A program made the position numbers and the translations under genes. 64,000 bases of DNA from Streptomyces sp. NBC_01689 (lineage in GTDB: Bacteria; Actinomycetota; Actinomycetes; Streptomycetales; Streptomycetaceae), in assembly GCF_036250675.1 (NCBI RefSeq), contig NZ_CP109592.1, positions 2,232,001 to 2,296,000 of the forward strand, in the 5' to 3' direction. The number at the start of each line of letters is the position of its first letter. Position 1 is the first letter of the stretch. This document shows positions 51,579 through 60,901 of the stretch, in pieces. Below the pieces are notes generated by a model. It searched no databases, was not told the DNA's origin, and saw only the letters and a list, made by a program, of their open reading frames with translations.

Positions 51579-52325
51579 TCAGCCGCGCGTACGGACCGGC
51601 CCGGTCCGTGCGCGGCGTACGGCGTCCGCTCCCGCGGCCAGTCCCGGGCGGGGGCTGGCCAGCACCGGAACCGTGGTCGTGGCCAGCCGCCGGGCGGGCG
51701 CCATGGAGGCCTGGGCGAGGACGATCACGTCGGCGCCGGTGACCGCGTCCGCGGACGCGGCGACCGCGGCGGCGAAGCCGTCCTGGTCCCCGGCCTCGAA
51801 ACGGGCCCAGGCGCCGTCGGCCAGCAGGGTGCGGACCGTCACGGGCCGTCCCGCGGCACGCGCCTCGTCCTCGACGAGGGCGGCCGTCGGCGCCAGCGTG
51901 CTCTCCAGCGCGGCCAGTACCGCGATCCGCGGACCGGCGGCCACCGCGGCGGTGGCCATCGGACGGTCCACCCGCAGCACGGGCACCGTGGTCTGCGCCC
52001 GCTCGGCGATCCCGCCGATGGTCGAGCACGTGCACAGCACGGCGTCGGCGCCGGCCGCGGCGGCCCGGACGAGCGCCGCCCGCACCGCGCCCGCGACCGC
52101 GGCCGGACCCTCCGCACGGGCCCGGGCCAGCAGCGTCTCCTCCACCCGGTGCCGCAGTTCCAGCCCCGGATGGTCCTCGTCGCGCAGCGCTTCGAACACG
52201 GGGATGTGCACGGGCGAGGTGTGCAGCAGGGCCAGGACACCGGCCCCGGCCGGGCCCGGACGCTCAGGTCCCGGACTCGGGGACGGTGTCGGAGCCGCGG
52301 GGGGCCGGGGACGCGGGGGAGGCAT
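51579..52325 (-). CDS. Asp/Glu racemase-superfamily protein
   Basis: A 248-residue protein with a Pro-rich N-terminal 25 residues, then a racemase fold: VLALLHTSPVHIPVFEAL, the first catalytic-cysteine motif DAVLCTCSTIGG, and DVIVLAQASMAPA at the position where the second catalytic Cys is expected. That second site has no Cys, so a two-base racemase mechanism is unlikely. It may be a decarboxylase/isomerase relative such as the arylmalonate decarboxylase or maleate isomerase type, or inactive. ATG 52325 lies beside a 9-bp tandem repeat. Confidence 0.78.
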   Translation of the reverse strand: MPPPRPRPPAAPTPSPSPGPERPGPAGAGVLALLHTSPVHIPVFEALRDEDHPGLELRHRVEETLLARARAEGPAAVAGAVRAALVRAAAAGADAVLCTCSTIGGIAERAQTTVPVLRVDRPMATAAVAAGPRIAVLAALESTLAPTAALVEDEARAAGRPVTVRTLLADGAWARFEAGDQDGFAAAVAASADAVTGADVIVLAQASMAPARRLATTTVPVLASPRPGLAAGADAVRRARTGPVRTRG

Positions 52326-52347
52326 CAGCGGCGTCCCGGGTGCGCGG

Positions 52348-52384
52348 TGTGCGCCACGTGCGCCACGTGCGCCACGTGCGCCAT
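52348..52384. repeat. 9-bp tandem repeat (four copies)
   Basis: GTGCGCCAC is repeated three times perfectly and a fourth time ending in T, in the gap between the acetyltransferase stop and the racemase start on the minus strand. The last copy touches the acetyltransferase stop codon. Confidence 0.8.
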
Positions 52385-52728
52385 CAGAAGCGTCCGGGGT
52401 GCGCCTGGAGCCATTCCAGTGCCGCGTCCACCAGGCGCGGGTCGGCCGCCGGGGCCTCCTCGGGGTGACGCGCCGCCCACTTCACGACGTACGGGCACAG
52501 CGGCGCGACCACGACGCCCTCGCGGGCGGCGAGGGCGTACAGCTCACGGGCGAGCGAGCCCGCGATGCCCTTCCCCTCGTGCGCGGGCTCCACGATGGTG
52601 TGCACCGGGACGAGGGCGCGCGCGGGAGCCTCGAGGACGAAGTACTCGATGTGCCCCACCACCTCGTCCCCGGCGAGGGCCTCCAGGCGGCCGGCCGCCC
52701 GGTCGTCGCGGATCTCTGTGTCGCTCAT
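52384..52728 (-). CDS. YjdJ-type GNAT acetyltransferase domain protein
   Basis: A 114-residue minimal GNAT protein (N-acetyltransferase domain of the YjdJ/GCN5-related small class). It has LEALAGDEVVGHIEYFV, the acetyl-CoA loop EPAHEGKGIAGSLARELY and VVAPLCPYVVKWAARHPE, which ends in the conserved Cys/Tyr-containing strand. Substrate unknown. It lies between panD and the racemase-like gene on the same strand. Confidence 0.87.
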   Translation of the reverse strand: MSDTEIRDDRAAGRLEALAGDEVVGHIEYFVLEAPARALVPVHTIVEPAHEGKGIAGSLARELYALAAREGVVVAPLCPYVVKWAARHPEEAPAADPRLVDAALEWLQAHPGRF

Positions 52729-52823
52729 GGGTACTCCCTCGGGTCCTGGTTCCTCGGCCCCGGCCCGGGGATCCGCGCCCGTGGCGGACCGCCCCGGACG
52801 CCCCGGACCTCCTCGGCCGTGGC

Positions 52824-53243
52824 TCAGACGGTGACCGCCTGCGGGCTGCGCTCCTGGTCCGAGCCCGGCACCGGTTCGGACGGGTCGGCCCCCAGGGCCA
52901 CGATCCGGTTGTCGCGGTCCACGTGCACGACCCGCGGCCGCAGTGCCCGCGCCTCGGCGTCGGAGACCTGAGCGTAACTGATGATGATCACCAGATCACC
53001 GGGGTGGACGAGATGGGCCGCCGCACCGTTGATCCCCACCACCCCCGAGCCGCGCTCCCCCTCGATGACGTACGTCTCCAGACGCGCGCCGTTGGTGATG
53101 TCGACGATGTGCACGAGCTCACCGGGCAGCAGATCCGCGGCGTCGAGCAGATCGGCGTCGATGGTCACGGACCCCACGTAGTGCAGGTCGGCCTGGGTGA
53201 CCGTGGCACGGTGGATCTTGGATTTGAACATGGTGCGCAGCAT
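52824..53243 (-). CDS. panD: Aspartate 1-decarboxylase precursor
   Basis: A 139-residue pyruvoyl enzyme. The self-cleavage site is G24-S25 in HYVGSVTID; Ser25 becomes the pyruvoyl group. Other family blocks are [36 protein letters not shown] and [12 protein letters not shown]. It makes beta-alanine for pantothenate and coenzyme A. ATG 53243 follows GGGGAG. The C-terminal 20 residues are a variable tail. It is divergent from the MarR gene. Confidence 0.97.
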   Translation of the reverse strand: MLRTMFKSKIHRATVTQADLHYVGSVTIDADLLDAADLLPGELVHIVDITNGARLETYVIEGERGSGVVGINGAAAHLVHPGDLVIIISYAQVSDAEARALRPRVVHVDRDNRIVALGADPSEPVPGSDQERSPQAVTV

Positions 53244-53345
53244 GAGGAAACTCCCCGGACGTAGGCTCCCTGCCCGCGTTCTCGCAGGTCAAGGGCTGTT
53301 TGCACACCTTACTACCTACCACCTCCGGCAGGGGTGGTGATAATT

Positions 53346-53391
53346 ACTTACATTTGATTGATCAGCCTTGCCTGATAAACCTAATGTAAGT
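53346..53391. promoter_or_regulatory. 46-bp nested dyad over a leaderless marR promoter
   Basis: Outer arms ACTTACATT (53346-53354) and AATGTAAGT (53383-53391) and inner arms ATCAG (53361-53365) and CTGAT (53372-53376) share the same centre, 53368.5. A promoter TTGATC (53358-53363), 18 bp, TAATGT (53382-53387) lies inside the dyad. Transcription would begin at about 53394-53396, at the GTG start codon. This is the expected autoregulatory operator of the MarR protein. Confidence 0.7.
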
Positions 53392-53395
53392 ATCT

Positions 53396-53869
53396 GTGAA
53401 GGTGCGTACAGAAGCAGGTCACGGTCACGAACAGGTCCCGGAACCCGGGGACACCGCTCGGCTCGCCTCCTCCCTGCGTCTCGCGGTGGGGCGGTTGACC
53501 CGGCGGCTGCGTCAGGCCCACGCCGTCGGCGACGTGTCGCTCTCCGGTGTCTCGGTGCTCGCGCGGCTCGCCGCCGACGGTCCCGGCTCCCCGGGGTCCC
53601 TCGCCGAGTCGGAGCGCGTACGGCCCCAGGCGATGGCCGGCACCCTCGCCGCGCTCGGCGAACGCGGACTGGTCGGCCGCGCTCCCGACACGGCGGACGG
53701 ACGGCGGATCATCGTGGCGATCACCGAGGAGGGCCGCGCCGTGCTCGCCGAGCGGCGCTCCGAGTCCGTGCACCGCCTGTCGGCCGCTCTCGACGAGTTC
53801 ACCGAGCGGGAGCGCGAGACCCTCGCCTCCGCGCTGCCCCTGCTCGACCGGCTGGCGGAGCGACTGTGA
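53396..53869 (+). CDS. MarR-family transcriptional regulator
   Basis: A 157-residue winged-helix repressor. The DNA-binding part contains [42 protein letters not shown] and the wing [18 protein letters not shown]. Dimerisation helices lie at both ends. GTG 53396 is 5 bp beyond a long dyad. The stop overlaps the GTG of the MFS exporter (GTGA), a standard arrangement for a drug-efflux repressor and its target. Confidence 0.92.
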   Translation: MKVRTEAGHGHEQVPEPGDTARLASSLRLAVGRLTRRLRQAHAVGDVSLSGVSVLARLAADGPGSPGSLAESERVRPQAMAGTLAALGERGLVGRAPDTADGRRIIVAITEEGRAVLAERRSESVHRLSAALDEFTERERETLASALPLLDRLAERL

Positions 53870-55693
53870 CCGTGCGCACGCCCGGCGACCGCGGCCCGGA
53901 CCGTCCGCGCGGAGCGGGCCCGACCGCCCCGCGCCCGGTCCGGCGCAAGGACCTGCCGCCGGGCCCCGGCTACAAGTGGGTCGCCCTGTCCAACACCACG
54001 CTCGGCGTGCTGATCGCCACGATGGACGCCTCCATCGTGATCATCTCGCTGCCCGCGATCTTCCGCGGGATCGGGCTCGACCCGCTCGCCCCCGGCAACA
54101 TCGGCTACCTGCTCTGGATGATCCTCGGCTATCTGCTGGTGTCGGCGGTGCTCGTCGTCGTCCTCGGCCGGCTCGGCGACATGTACGGCCGGGTCAAGAT
54201 CTACAACCTCGGCTTCCTCGTCTTCGCCTGCGCCTCCGTCGCGCTCTCCCTCGACCCGTTCGGGGCCGCCGCCGGCGCGTTGTGGCTGATCCTGTGGCGG
54301 GTCGTGCAGGCGTTCGGCGGCTCCATGCTCACCGCCAACTCCGCCGCCATCCTCACCGACGCCTTCCCCACCCGGCAGCGCGGCATGGCCCTCGGCATCA
54401 ACCAGATCACCGCGCTCGCCGGCCAGTTCCTCGGCCTCCTCGCCGGCGGACTGCTGGCCGCCGTCGACTGGCGCGGTGTTCTGGGTGAGCGTGCCGGTCA
54501 GCATCACCGGCACCGTCTGGTCGTACCTGAGCCTGCGGGAGACCTCGGCCGGGCGGCCCGGCCGCATCGACTGGCTGGGCAACGTCACCTTCGCCGCGGG
54601 CGCCGGAACCCTGCTGGTCGGCATCACCTACGGCATCCAGCCCTACGGCGCGCACGCCACCGGCTGGGGCAACCCGTGGGTGCTCGCCGGTCTGACCGGT
54701 GGCGTCGTCCTGCTGCTGCTCTTCTGCTACGTCGAGTCGCGCGTCGCCGACCCCATGTTCACCCTGGCCCTGTTCAGGATCCGGGCCTTCGCCGCGGGCA
54801 ACCTGGCGGCACTGCTGACCGCGATCGCGCGCGGCGGGCTGCAGTTCATGCTCATCATCTGGCTGCAGGGCATCTGGCTGCCCCTGCACGGCTACGCGTT
54901 CGAGGACACCCCGCTGTGGGCGGGCATCTTCATGCTGCCCCTGACCCTGGGCTTCCTGATCGCGGGGCCCCTCTCCGGGTACCTGTCGGACCGCTTCGGG
55001 GCCCGCATGTTCTCGACGGCCGGTCTGATCGTCGTCGCGGTCTCCTTCCTCGGACTGCTCGCCCTCCCCATCGACTTCCACTACGGCACCTTCGCGGCGC
55101 TGCTGCTGCTCAACGGCCTGGGCCAGGGCATGTTCTCCTCCCCCAACACGTCCTCGATCATGGGCAGCGTGCCGCCCGAGTACCGGGGCGTCGCCTCGGG
55201 CATGCGCTCCACGTTCCAGAACTCGGGCACCGCCCTGTCCATCGGTGTCTTCTTCTCCCTGATGGTCTCCGGCCTGGCCTCCTCGCTGCCCGCGGCGCTC
55301 GGCGGCGGGCTCCGGGCGCACGGTGTGCCGGCCGGCGCCGCCGAGCACGCCGCGTCGCTGCCGCCGGTGAGCACCCTGTTCGCCACGTTCCTGGGCAACA
55401 ACCCCGTCGAACACCTGCTCGCGTCCGGTGGGGCACTCGCCCACCTCTCGCCGGCCCAGCACGCGGCGCTGACCGGTCACACCTTCTTCCCCCGGCTCGT
55501 CTCGGGACCCTTCCACCACGGTCTCGCCATCGTCTTCGGGGTGGCCGCGGGCATGGCGCTCGTCTCCGCGCTCGCCTCGGCCCTGCGCGGCGGCCGCCCT
55601 TCCGCCCAGGACACCCGTCCGCAGGACCCGCCGCCCCTCACGGCCGGGGCGGCACGGACCGGGCGGGCCGGGCGGACGGGAGAGACGGGGTAG
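53866..55693 (+). pseudogene. MFS exporter (DHA2/EmrB-QacA type) with frameshift
   Basis: Two reading frames together give one 14-helix drug exporter of about 608 residues. The first frame runs from GTG 53866 through [16 protein letters not shown] and [10 protein letters not shown] to LLAAVDWR (about 54474). The second runs from about 54473 through [20 protein letters not shown] to the stop at 55693. The joint needs two extra bases: GACTGGCGCGGTG would be expected as GACTGGCGCGCGGTG, a one-unit loss in a CG dinucleotide run. It is either a real inactivating mutation or a sequencing error. It is coupled to marR by GTGA. Confidence 0.85.
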
Positions 55694-55860
55694 GAAGGAC
55701 GCCCCGGAAGCACTCGGAAGGCGTCTCACCGGACCCGGCAGGAAGAGGATGCGTCTCCCGGGGGTTACCAGGGATGCACCGGGCGCCGGAGCGCGGCCGG
55801 GGCGCCGTCCTCGCGTCGCCTCGCCGGGTGCGTGTCGGTGTACGGAGCGAGAATCACGGA

Positions 55861-57774
55861 GTGACTGTGCCATCCGAGCCACCTGAGGGTTCCCTCCTGT
55901 CGGGGCAGACCGAGTGCGGCCAGAGCGCCCACGGTCCGCTGCGGGACTTCCTGCGCACCGAGACCGGCAGCGCCGCCGTACTGCTCACCGCGGCGCTCCT
56001 GGCACTCGCCTGGGCGAACATCGCGCCCGGCTCCTACACGTCCTTCTGGCACACCGGGCTGTCGGTCCGCGTCGGATCGGGCCAGGTGTCCCTGGGCTTG
56101 CGCGAGTGGGTGAACAGCGGCCTGATGACGCTGTTCTTCTTCGTCGTGGGGCTGGAGGCCCGCCGCGAGTTCGACATGGGCGAGCTGCGGGAGCGCCGGC
56201 GGGTCACCCTCCCCGTCCTCGCGGGACTCAGCGGGATGGCGGTGCCCGTCGCGATCTACCTGGCCGTCAACGCGGGCCACGCCTCCGCACAGGGGTGGGG
56301 CACCGCCATGTCGACGGACACGGCCTTCGCGCTCGGCATGCTGGCCGTCTTCGGCACACGGCTGCCCGGCAGCCTGCGGGTCTTCATCCTCAGTGTCTCG
56401 GTCGTGGACGACTTCGTGGCGCTGGCCGTCATCGCCTTCGCCTACAGCGGGGCGATCTCGGTACCCGCGCTGCTGACGGCGCTGGGCGTGTTCGCGGTGC
56501 TGCTGGTGGTACGGCGCACCCTCGGCATGCGGATCCCCGTCCTGTACGCCGTGCTGGGTGTCGCCATCTGGGTGGCGCTCCTGAAGTCGGGGGTGGACCC
56601 GGTCGTGACCGGGCTCGCGATGGGCCTGCTGACCTACGCCCGCCCGGCCGAACGCAGTGACCTGGAGCACGCGAGCAACCTGTTCCGGCGCTTCCGCGAG
56701 CAGCCGACGCCGGAGCTGGAGCGCACGGTGCGCCGGGGGCTGGCCTCGACGCTCTCCCCCAACGAGCGCCTCCAGCGGATGTTCCACCCGTGGACGAGTT
56801 ATGTGATCGTGCCGCTGTTCGCCCTCGCCAACGCCGGTATCACCGTCACCGGGGACCAGCTGGCGCACGCCTTCACCTCACCGATCACGCTCGGCATCGT
56901 CTTCGGCTACGTCCTCGGCAAACCGCTCGGCATCCTCGGGGCCTCCCTGCTCACCACCCGCCTGAGCCGCGGACGCCTCAAGCCGCCCGCCGGCTGGGGT
57001 GCCGTCACCGCGGGCGGCACGCTGGCCGGCGTCGGGTTCACCGTCTCCCTGCTGATCGCGACGCTCGCCTTCCACGGCGACGAACTGGGACAGGCGAAGA
57101 TCGGCATCCTGACCGCCGTCGCCGGCTCGTTCCTCCTCACCTGGCTGGTCACCCGGGTGATCGGCGCCCTGCCGCAGCGTTCCCGCTCGCGGGCCCTGCT
57201 CGGTACGTCCCAGGGCATCGTGGATCTCAGCGACTCCGTCGACGTGCGGCGCGACCACGTACGGGGGCCCCTGGACGCGCCCGTGACACTGGTCGAGTAC
57301 GGGGACTTCGAGTGCCCCTACTGCGGACTGGCCGAACCCGTGGTGCGCGAGCTGCTCGCCGACTTCGGGGACGTGCGGTACGTATGGCGGCACCTGCCGC
57401 TGCACGACGTGCACCCCAACGCCCAGCTGGCCGCCGAGGCCGCCGAGGCCGCGGCCCTCCAGGACGGTTACTGGGAGATGCACGACCTGCTGCTGGAGCA
57501 CCAGGGGGACCTGCTGCCCAAGGACCTGCTCCGCTACGCCAGGGAGATCGGCCTCGACACCGACCGCTTCCGCGCCGACCTCCGGGCCGGCGCGGGTACC
57601 GCCCACATCGCCGCGGACCTGGAGTCCGCGGATCTCAGCGGCGTCTCGGGCACCCCGACGTTCTTCGTCAACGGCCGCCGGCACCACGGCGCCTACGACA
57701 TCGCCTCACTGTCGGCGGCCGTGCGTGCCGCGCGGGAGAGGGCGGCGCTCACCGGCGCCGGGCGGCCGGCCTGA
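55861..57774 (+). CDS. nhaA: Na+/H+ antiporter NhaA fused to a C-terminal thioredoxin/DsbA-like domain
   Basis: A 637-residue fusion. Residues about 25-435 are NhaA, with the essential Asp pair in [15 protein letters not shown] and [17 protein letters not shown]. From about 450 a thioredoxin-fold domain follows, with active site C485-P-Y-C488 ([16 protein letters not shown]) and cis-Pro loop [13 protein letters not shown] 55861 is the likely start. The antiporter exchanges Na+ for H+ at the membrane; the role of the redox domain is unknown. NhaA-thioredoxin fusions occur in other actinobacteria. Confidence 0.93.
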   Translation: MTVPSEPPEGSLLSGQTECGQSAHGPLRDFLRTETGSAAVLLTAALLALAWANIAPGSYTSFWHTGLSVRVGSGQVSLGLREWVNSGLMTLFFFVVGLEARREFDMGELRERRRVTLPVLAGLSGMAVPVAIYLAVNAGHASAQGWGTAMSTDTAFALGMLAVFGTRLPGSLRVFILSVSVVDDFVALAVIAFAYSGAISVPALLTALGVFAVLLVVRRTLGMRIPVLYAVLGVAIWVALLKSGVDPVVTGLAMGLLTYARPAERSDLEHASNLFRRFREQPTPELERTVRRGLASTLSPNERLQRMFHPWTSYVIVPLFALANAGITVTGDQLAHAFTSPITLGIVFGYVLGKPLGILGASLLTTRLSRGRLKPPAGWGAVTAGGTLAGVGFTVSLLIATLAFHGDELGQAKIGILTAVAGSFLLTWLVTRVIGALPQRSRSRALLGTSQGIVDLSDSVDVRRDHVRGPLDAPVTLVEYGDFECPYCGLAEPVVRELLADFGDVRYVWRHLPLHDVHPNAQLAAEAAEAAALQDGYWEMHDLLLEHQGDLLPKDLLRYAREIGLDTDRFRADLRAGAGTAHIAADLESADLSGVSGTPTFFVNGRRHHGAYDIASLSAAVRAARERAALTGAGRPA

Positions 57775-57866
57775 CACGCGCCGGCCTGTCAGCGGCCCGA
57801 CCGGTACCGGTCGGCGTCGACGACGGCCTCAGGTGATCGCCGCCGCCCGGCCGGGTGTCCGCCGGG

Positions 57867-58787
57867 TCACCCCTCCGGGATGTCCGCGTGGAGCGCGAAG
57901 TCGACGTGCTCGTCGGGGTGGCTGCGGCCCGCCTCCAGGCTGCCCCTGATGCCGAGCTTCCTGCGGGCCCGCTGGTAGAACGTGGTGCCGCCGAGGCGGA
58001 CCACATGGGCCACCGCGGGGCAGGCCGTCACGGTGATGCGGTCGCCCGCGTCGAGGTACTCGACCACCTCGCCGTCGACCTCGACCGCCAGCCGCCCGGT
58101 CGTGGGCAGCAGTTCGAGCACCACCTCCTCGTCCGCCGGCAGGACGAGCGCCCGGTCGAACGACGAGTGCGCGCTCGCCGGGACGACGAGGATGGCCTCC
58201 ACCCGCGGCGAGAGGATCGGGCCGCCCGCCGCGAAGCTGTACGCCGTCGATCCGGTCGAGGTGGCGACCACGAGCGCGTCGGCGGCGTACCGGATGAACT
58301 CGTCCCCCTGGAGGCTGATGGAGACGGCCGCCATCCCGTGGCCCGGTACCCGCACGAGGGCGATGTCGTTGAACGCGCGGAACTCGCGGCCGTCCGGCAG
58401 CTTGGTCCGTACGGCCATCCGGGCCTCGGTGGTGAAGCGGCCGCTGTCGATGTGGTCCAGTGCGGGCCTGATGTCGTCCACGTCGATCTCGGCGAGGAAG
58501 CCCAGCCGGCCGAGGTTGACACCGAGCACCGGGGTGGCGGAGCCGGAGAGCAGCCGCATGGCGCGCAGCATGGTCCCGTCGCCGCCGAGGCTGACGATCA
58601 GACCGGCCCGCGCCACCAGGTCCTCGGGCGGCACGGACACCGCGCTGCACGCGATGCGTCCCACCTCGTCCGGCAGTCCCAGCACCTCGGTCCGGTGCGT
58701 ACGGGCCCAGTCGACGACGGATTCGATGACCGGCCCCGGGTTGCGCCGGGGGTGCAGAATCAGGCCGATCGATCCGATCTGACCCAT
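57867..58787 (-). CDS. nadK: NAD kinase
   Basis: A 306-residue enzyme that phosphorylates NAD to NADP. It has the family GGDGT motif (VSLGGDGTMLRAMRLL), NLGRLGFLAEI, the NDIALVR motif and TSTGSTAYSFAAGGPI. Length matches bacterial NadK. ATG 58787 gives MGQIGSIGLILHP, a standard N-terminus. It stands alone between the convergent NhaA fusion and the ABC exporter gene. Confidence 0.96.
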   Translation of the reverse strand: MGQIGSIGLILHPRRNPGPVIESVVDWARTHRTEVLGLPDEVGRIACSAVSVPPEDLVARAGLIVSLGGDGTMLRAMRLLSGSATPVLGVNLGRLGFLAEIDVDDIRPALDHIDSGRFTTEARMAVRTKLPDGREFRAFNDIALVRVPGHGMAAVSISLQGDEFIRYAADALVVATSTGSTAYSFAAGGPILSPRVEAILVVPASAHSSFDRALVLPADEEVVLELLPTTGRLAVEVDGEVVEYLDAGDRITVTACPAVAHVVRLGGTTFYQRARRKLGIRGSLEAGRSHPDEHVDFALHADIPEG

Positions 58788-58906
58788 GAGGATTCCCCTT
58801 ACGTCGATGCGACGGTCCCGAGTGCTCCATCATCGTCCCGCGGTGCGGCTCTCGCGCCGGTACGGAACGGACGGGGCTCGCTGTCCGCGCCGATGCCGGT
58901 GGCCCT

Positions 58907-60814
58907 TCAGTCCATCATCAGCCCGAGGCTCCGTTCCCGTGCGTTTTCCGTCCCCGGCTCGGCGAACTGCGTCCGGTACAGCTCCGCGTACCGTCCCTCC
59001 GCCGCCAGCAGCTCCTCGTGGGTGCCCCGCTCCAGGATCTGTCCCGCCTCGACGACCAGGATGACGTCGGCGGCGCGGACCGTGGACAGCCGGTGGGCGA
59101 TCACCAGGGCCGTGCGCCCCGCCAGCGCCTCGGTGAGCGCCTCCTGCACGGCCGCCTCCGAGGTGTTGTCCAGGTGGGCGGTGGCCTCGTCGAGGACGAC
59201 GACGCGCTGCCGGGCGAGCAGCAGCCGGGCGATGGTCATGCGCTGGCGTTCGCCGCCGGAGAGCCGGTAGCCGCGCTCGCCGACGACGGTGTCGAGGCCG
59301 TCGGGCAAAGAGCGGACGAGCTCCTCCAGACGGGCCCGGCGCAGGACGTCCCAGAGTTCCCCCTCGGTCGCGGAGGGGCGGGCGAGCAGCAGGTTGTCAC
59401 GCACGGACTCGTGGAAGAGGTGTCCGTCCTGGGTGACCATGCCGAGGGTCCGGCGCATCGAGGCGGCGCTCAGGTCGCGGACGTCGACGCCGCCGATGCG
59501 GACGGTGCCCCCGTCTGTGTCGTAGAGACGCGGCAGCAGCTGGGCGATGGTCGACTTGCCCGCTCCGGAGGAGCCGACGAGTGCGACGGTCTGGCCGGGT
59601 TCGGCGCGGAAGGAGACGCCGCGCAGGACCTCGGCGCCGGCCCGGGTGTCGAGGGCGGCGACCTCCTCCAGGGAGGCGAGGGAGACCTTGTCGGCGGCCG
59701 GATAGGCGAAGCGGACGTCGTCGAACTCCACGGACGCGGGACCCTCCGGGACCTCCCGGGCGTCCGGCTTCTCCTCGATGAGCGGCTTGAGATCGAGAAC
59801 CTCGAAGACGCGTTCGAAACTCACCAGGGCGCTCATGACCTCGACACGCGCACCCGCGAGCGAGGTGAGGGGGGCGTACAGGCGGGTCAGCAGCAGCGCC
59901 AGGGAGACGACGGCGCCCGGTTCCAGGCTGCCGCGCAGCGCGTACCAGCCGCCGAGCCCGTACACGAGCGCCAGCGCCAGCGCGGAGACCAGGGTCAGGG
60001 CCGTGATGAAGGCCGACTGCGCCATCGCCGTGCGCACGCCGATGTCCCGCACCCGGGCGGCCCGCGCGGCGAACTCGGCGGACTCGTCCTCGGGCCGCCC
60101 GAAGAGCTTGACGAGGGTGGCCCCGGGTGCGGAGAACCGCTCGGTCATCCGGGTGCCCATGGCCGCGTTCAGGTGCGCGGCCTCGCGCTGCATCCTGGCC
60201 ATCCGGCTGCCCATGCGGCGCGCGGGGACCACGAACACGGGCAGCAGGACCAGGGCGAGCAGCGTGATCTGCCAGGACAGGGTCAGCATGACGGCGAGGG
60301 TGAGCAGCAGGGTGACGACGTTGCCGACCACCCCGGAGAGGGTGTTGCTGAAGGCGCGCTGGGCGCCGATCACGTCGTTGTTGAGTCGACTGACGAGCGC
60401 GCCCGTACGGGTACGTGTGAAGAACGCGACCGGCATGCGCTGTACATGATCGAACACAGCGGCCCGCAGATCCAGGATGAGCCCCTCGCCCAGTGTCGCC
60501 GACAGCCAGCGGCTGAGAATCCCGAGCCCCGCCTCGGCGAACGCGATGATCGCGATGAGCACGGCCAGGCGGACGACGGTGCCCTCGTCGCCGTGGGACA
60601 CGATGGCGTCCACGACGCGCCCCGCGAGCACCGGCGTCGCGACGGCCAGCAGCGCGGTGACCACGCTGAGTATCACGAACTGGCCGATCCTGCGGCGGTG
60701 CGGGCGGGCGAAGGCGGCGATGCGGCGCAGCGTCGCGCGGGCGAAGGGGCGGCGTTCCTGCTGCGCGGTCATCACGCTGTGCAGCTGCGTCCAGGCTGTG
60801 GTCTCCATGCTCAT
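58907..60814 (-). CDS. ABC exporter, fused permease and ATPase (MsbA/BmrA-like half transporter)
   Basis: A 635-residue half-transporter. Six membrane helices lie in about residues 40-320 (from FVILSVVTALLAVATPVLAG), followed by an ATPase domain with Walker A GSSGAGKST, Q-loop VTQDGHLF, signature LSGGERQRM and Walker B VVVLDEATAHLD. ATG 60814 is used because the promoter places the transcript start at or beside it. Homodimers of this class expel drugs or lipids. The SoxR-type promoter upstream suggests induction by redox-active compounds. Confidence 0.94.
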   Translation of the reverse strand: MSMETTAWTQLHSVMTAQQERRPFARATLRRIAAFARPHRRRIGQFVILSVVTALLAVATPVLAGRVVDAIVSHGDEGTVVRLAVLIAIIAFAEAGLGILSRWLSATLGEGLILDLRAAVFDHVQRMPVAFFTRTRTGALVSRLNNDVIGAQRAFSNTLSGVVGNVVTLLLTLAVMLTLSWQITLLALVLLPVFVVPARRMGSRMARMQREAAHLNAAMGTRMTERFSAPGATLVKLFGRPEDESAEFAARAARVRDIGVRTAMAQSAFITALTLVSALALALVYGLGGWYALRGSLEPGAVVSLALLLTRLYAPLTSLAGARVEVMSALVSFERVFEVLDLKPLIEEKPDAREVPEGPASVEFDDVRFAYPAADKVSLASLEEVAALDTRAGAEVLRGVSFRAEPGQTVALVGSSGAGKSTIAQLLPRLYDTDGGTVRIGGVDVRDLSAASMRRTLGMVTQDGHLFHESVRDNLLLARPSATEGELWDVLRRARLEELVRSLPDGLDTVVGERGYRLSGGERQRMTIARLLLARQRVVVLDEATAHLDNTSEAAVQEALTEALAGRTALVIAHRLSTVRAADVILVVEAGQILERGTHEELLAAEGRYAELYRTQFAEPGTENARERSLGLMMD

Positions 60815-60821
60815 GCAAGTG

Positions 60822-60852
60822 ACCGTAGGACCTCAAGCTTCGTTGAGGTCAA
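60822..60852 (-). promoter_or_regulatory. SoxR/MerR-type promoter of the ABC exporter
   Basis: On the minus strand, -35 TTGACC (reverse of 60847-60852) and -10 TACGGT (reverse of 60822-60827) are separated by 19 bp, the over-long spacer typical of MerR-family targets. The spacer contains CCTCAAGCTTCGTTGAGG-type dyad sequence (60831-60848). Its outer arms CCTCAA/TTGAGG and centre length match the E. coli soxS SoxR box. The start of transcription should fall at the ATG, giving a leaderless mRNA. Confidence 0.75.
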
Positions 60853-60901
60853 TGTCCCGCGGAAGAAGTCCACGCGTACGAAGGAACGACCCAGGGAACT
60901 C

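Noticed and set aside
53368..57774. A continuous 1468-codon frame joining the MFS start to NhaA
   Set aside because: After about 54476 this frame becomes Arg/His/Pro-rich shadow sequence while the true exporter continues in another frame to 55693; the joining is a by-product of the frameshift and high GC.
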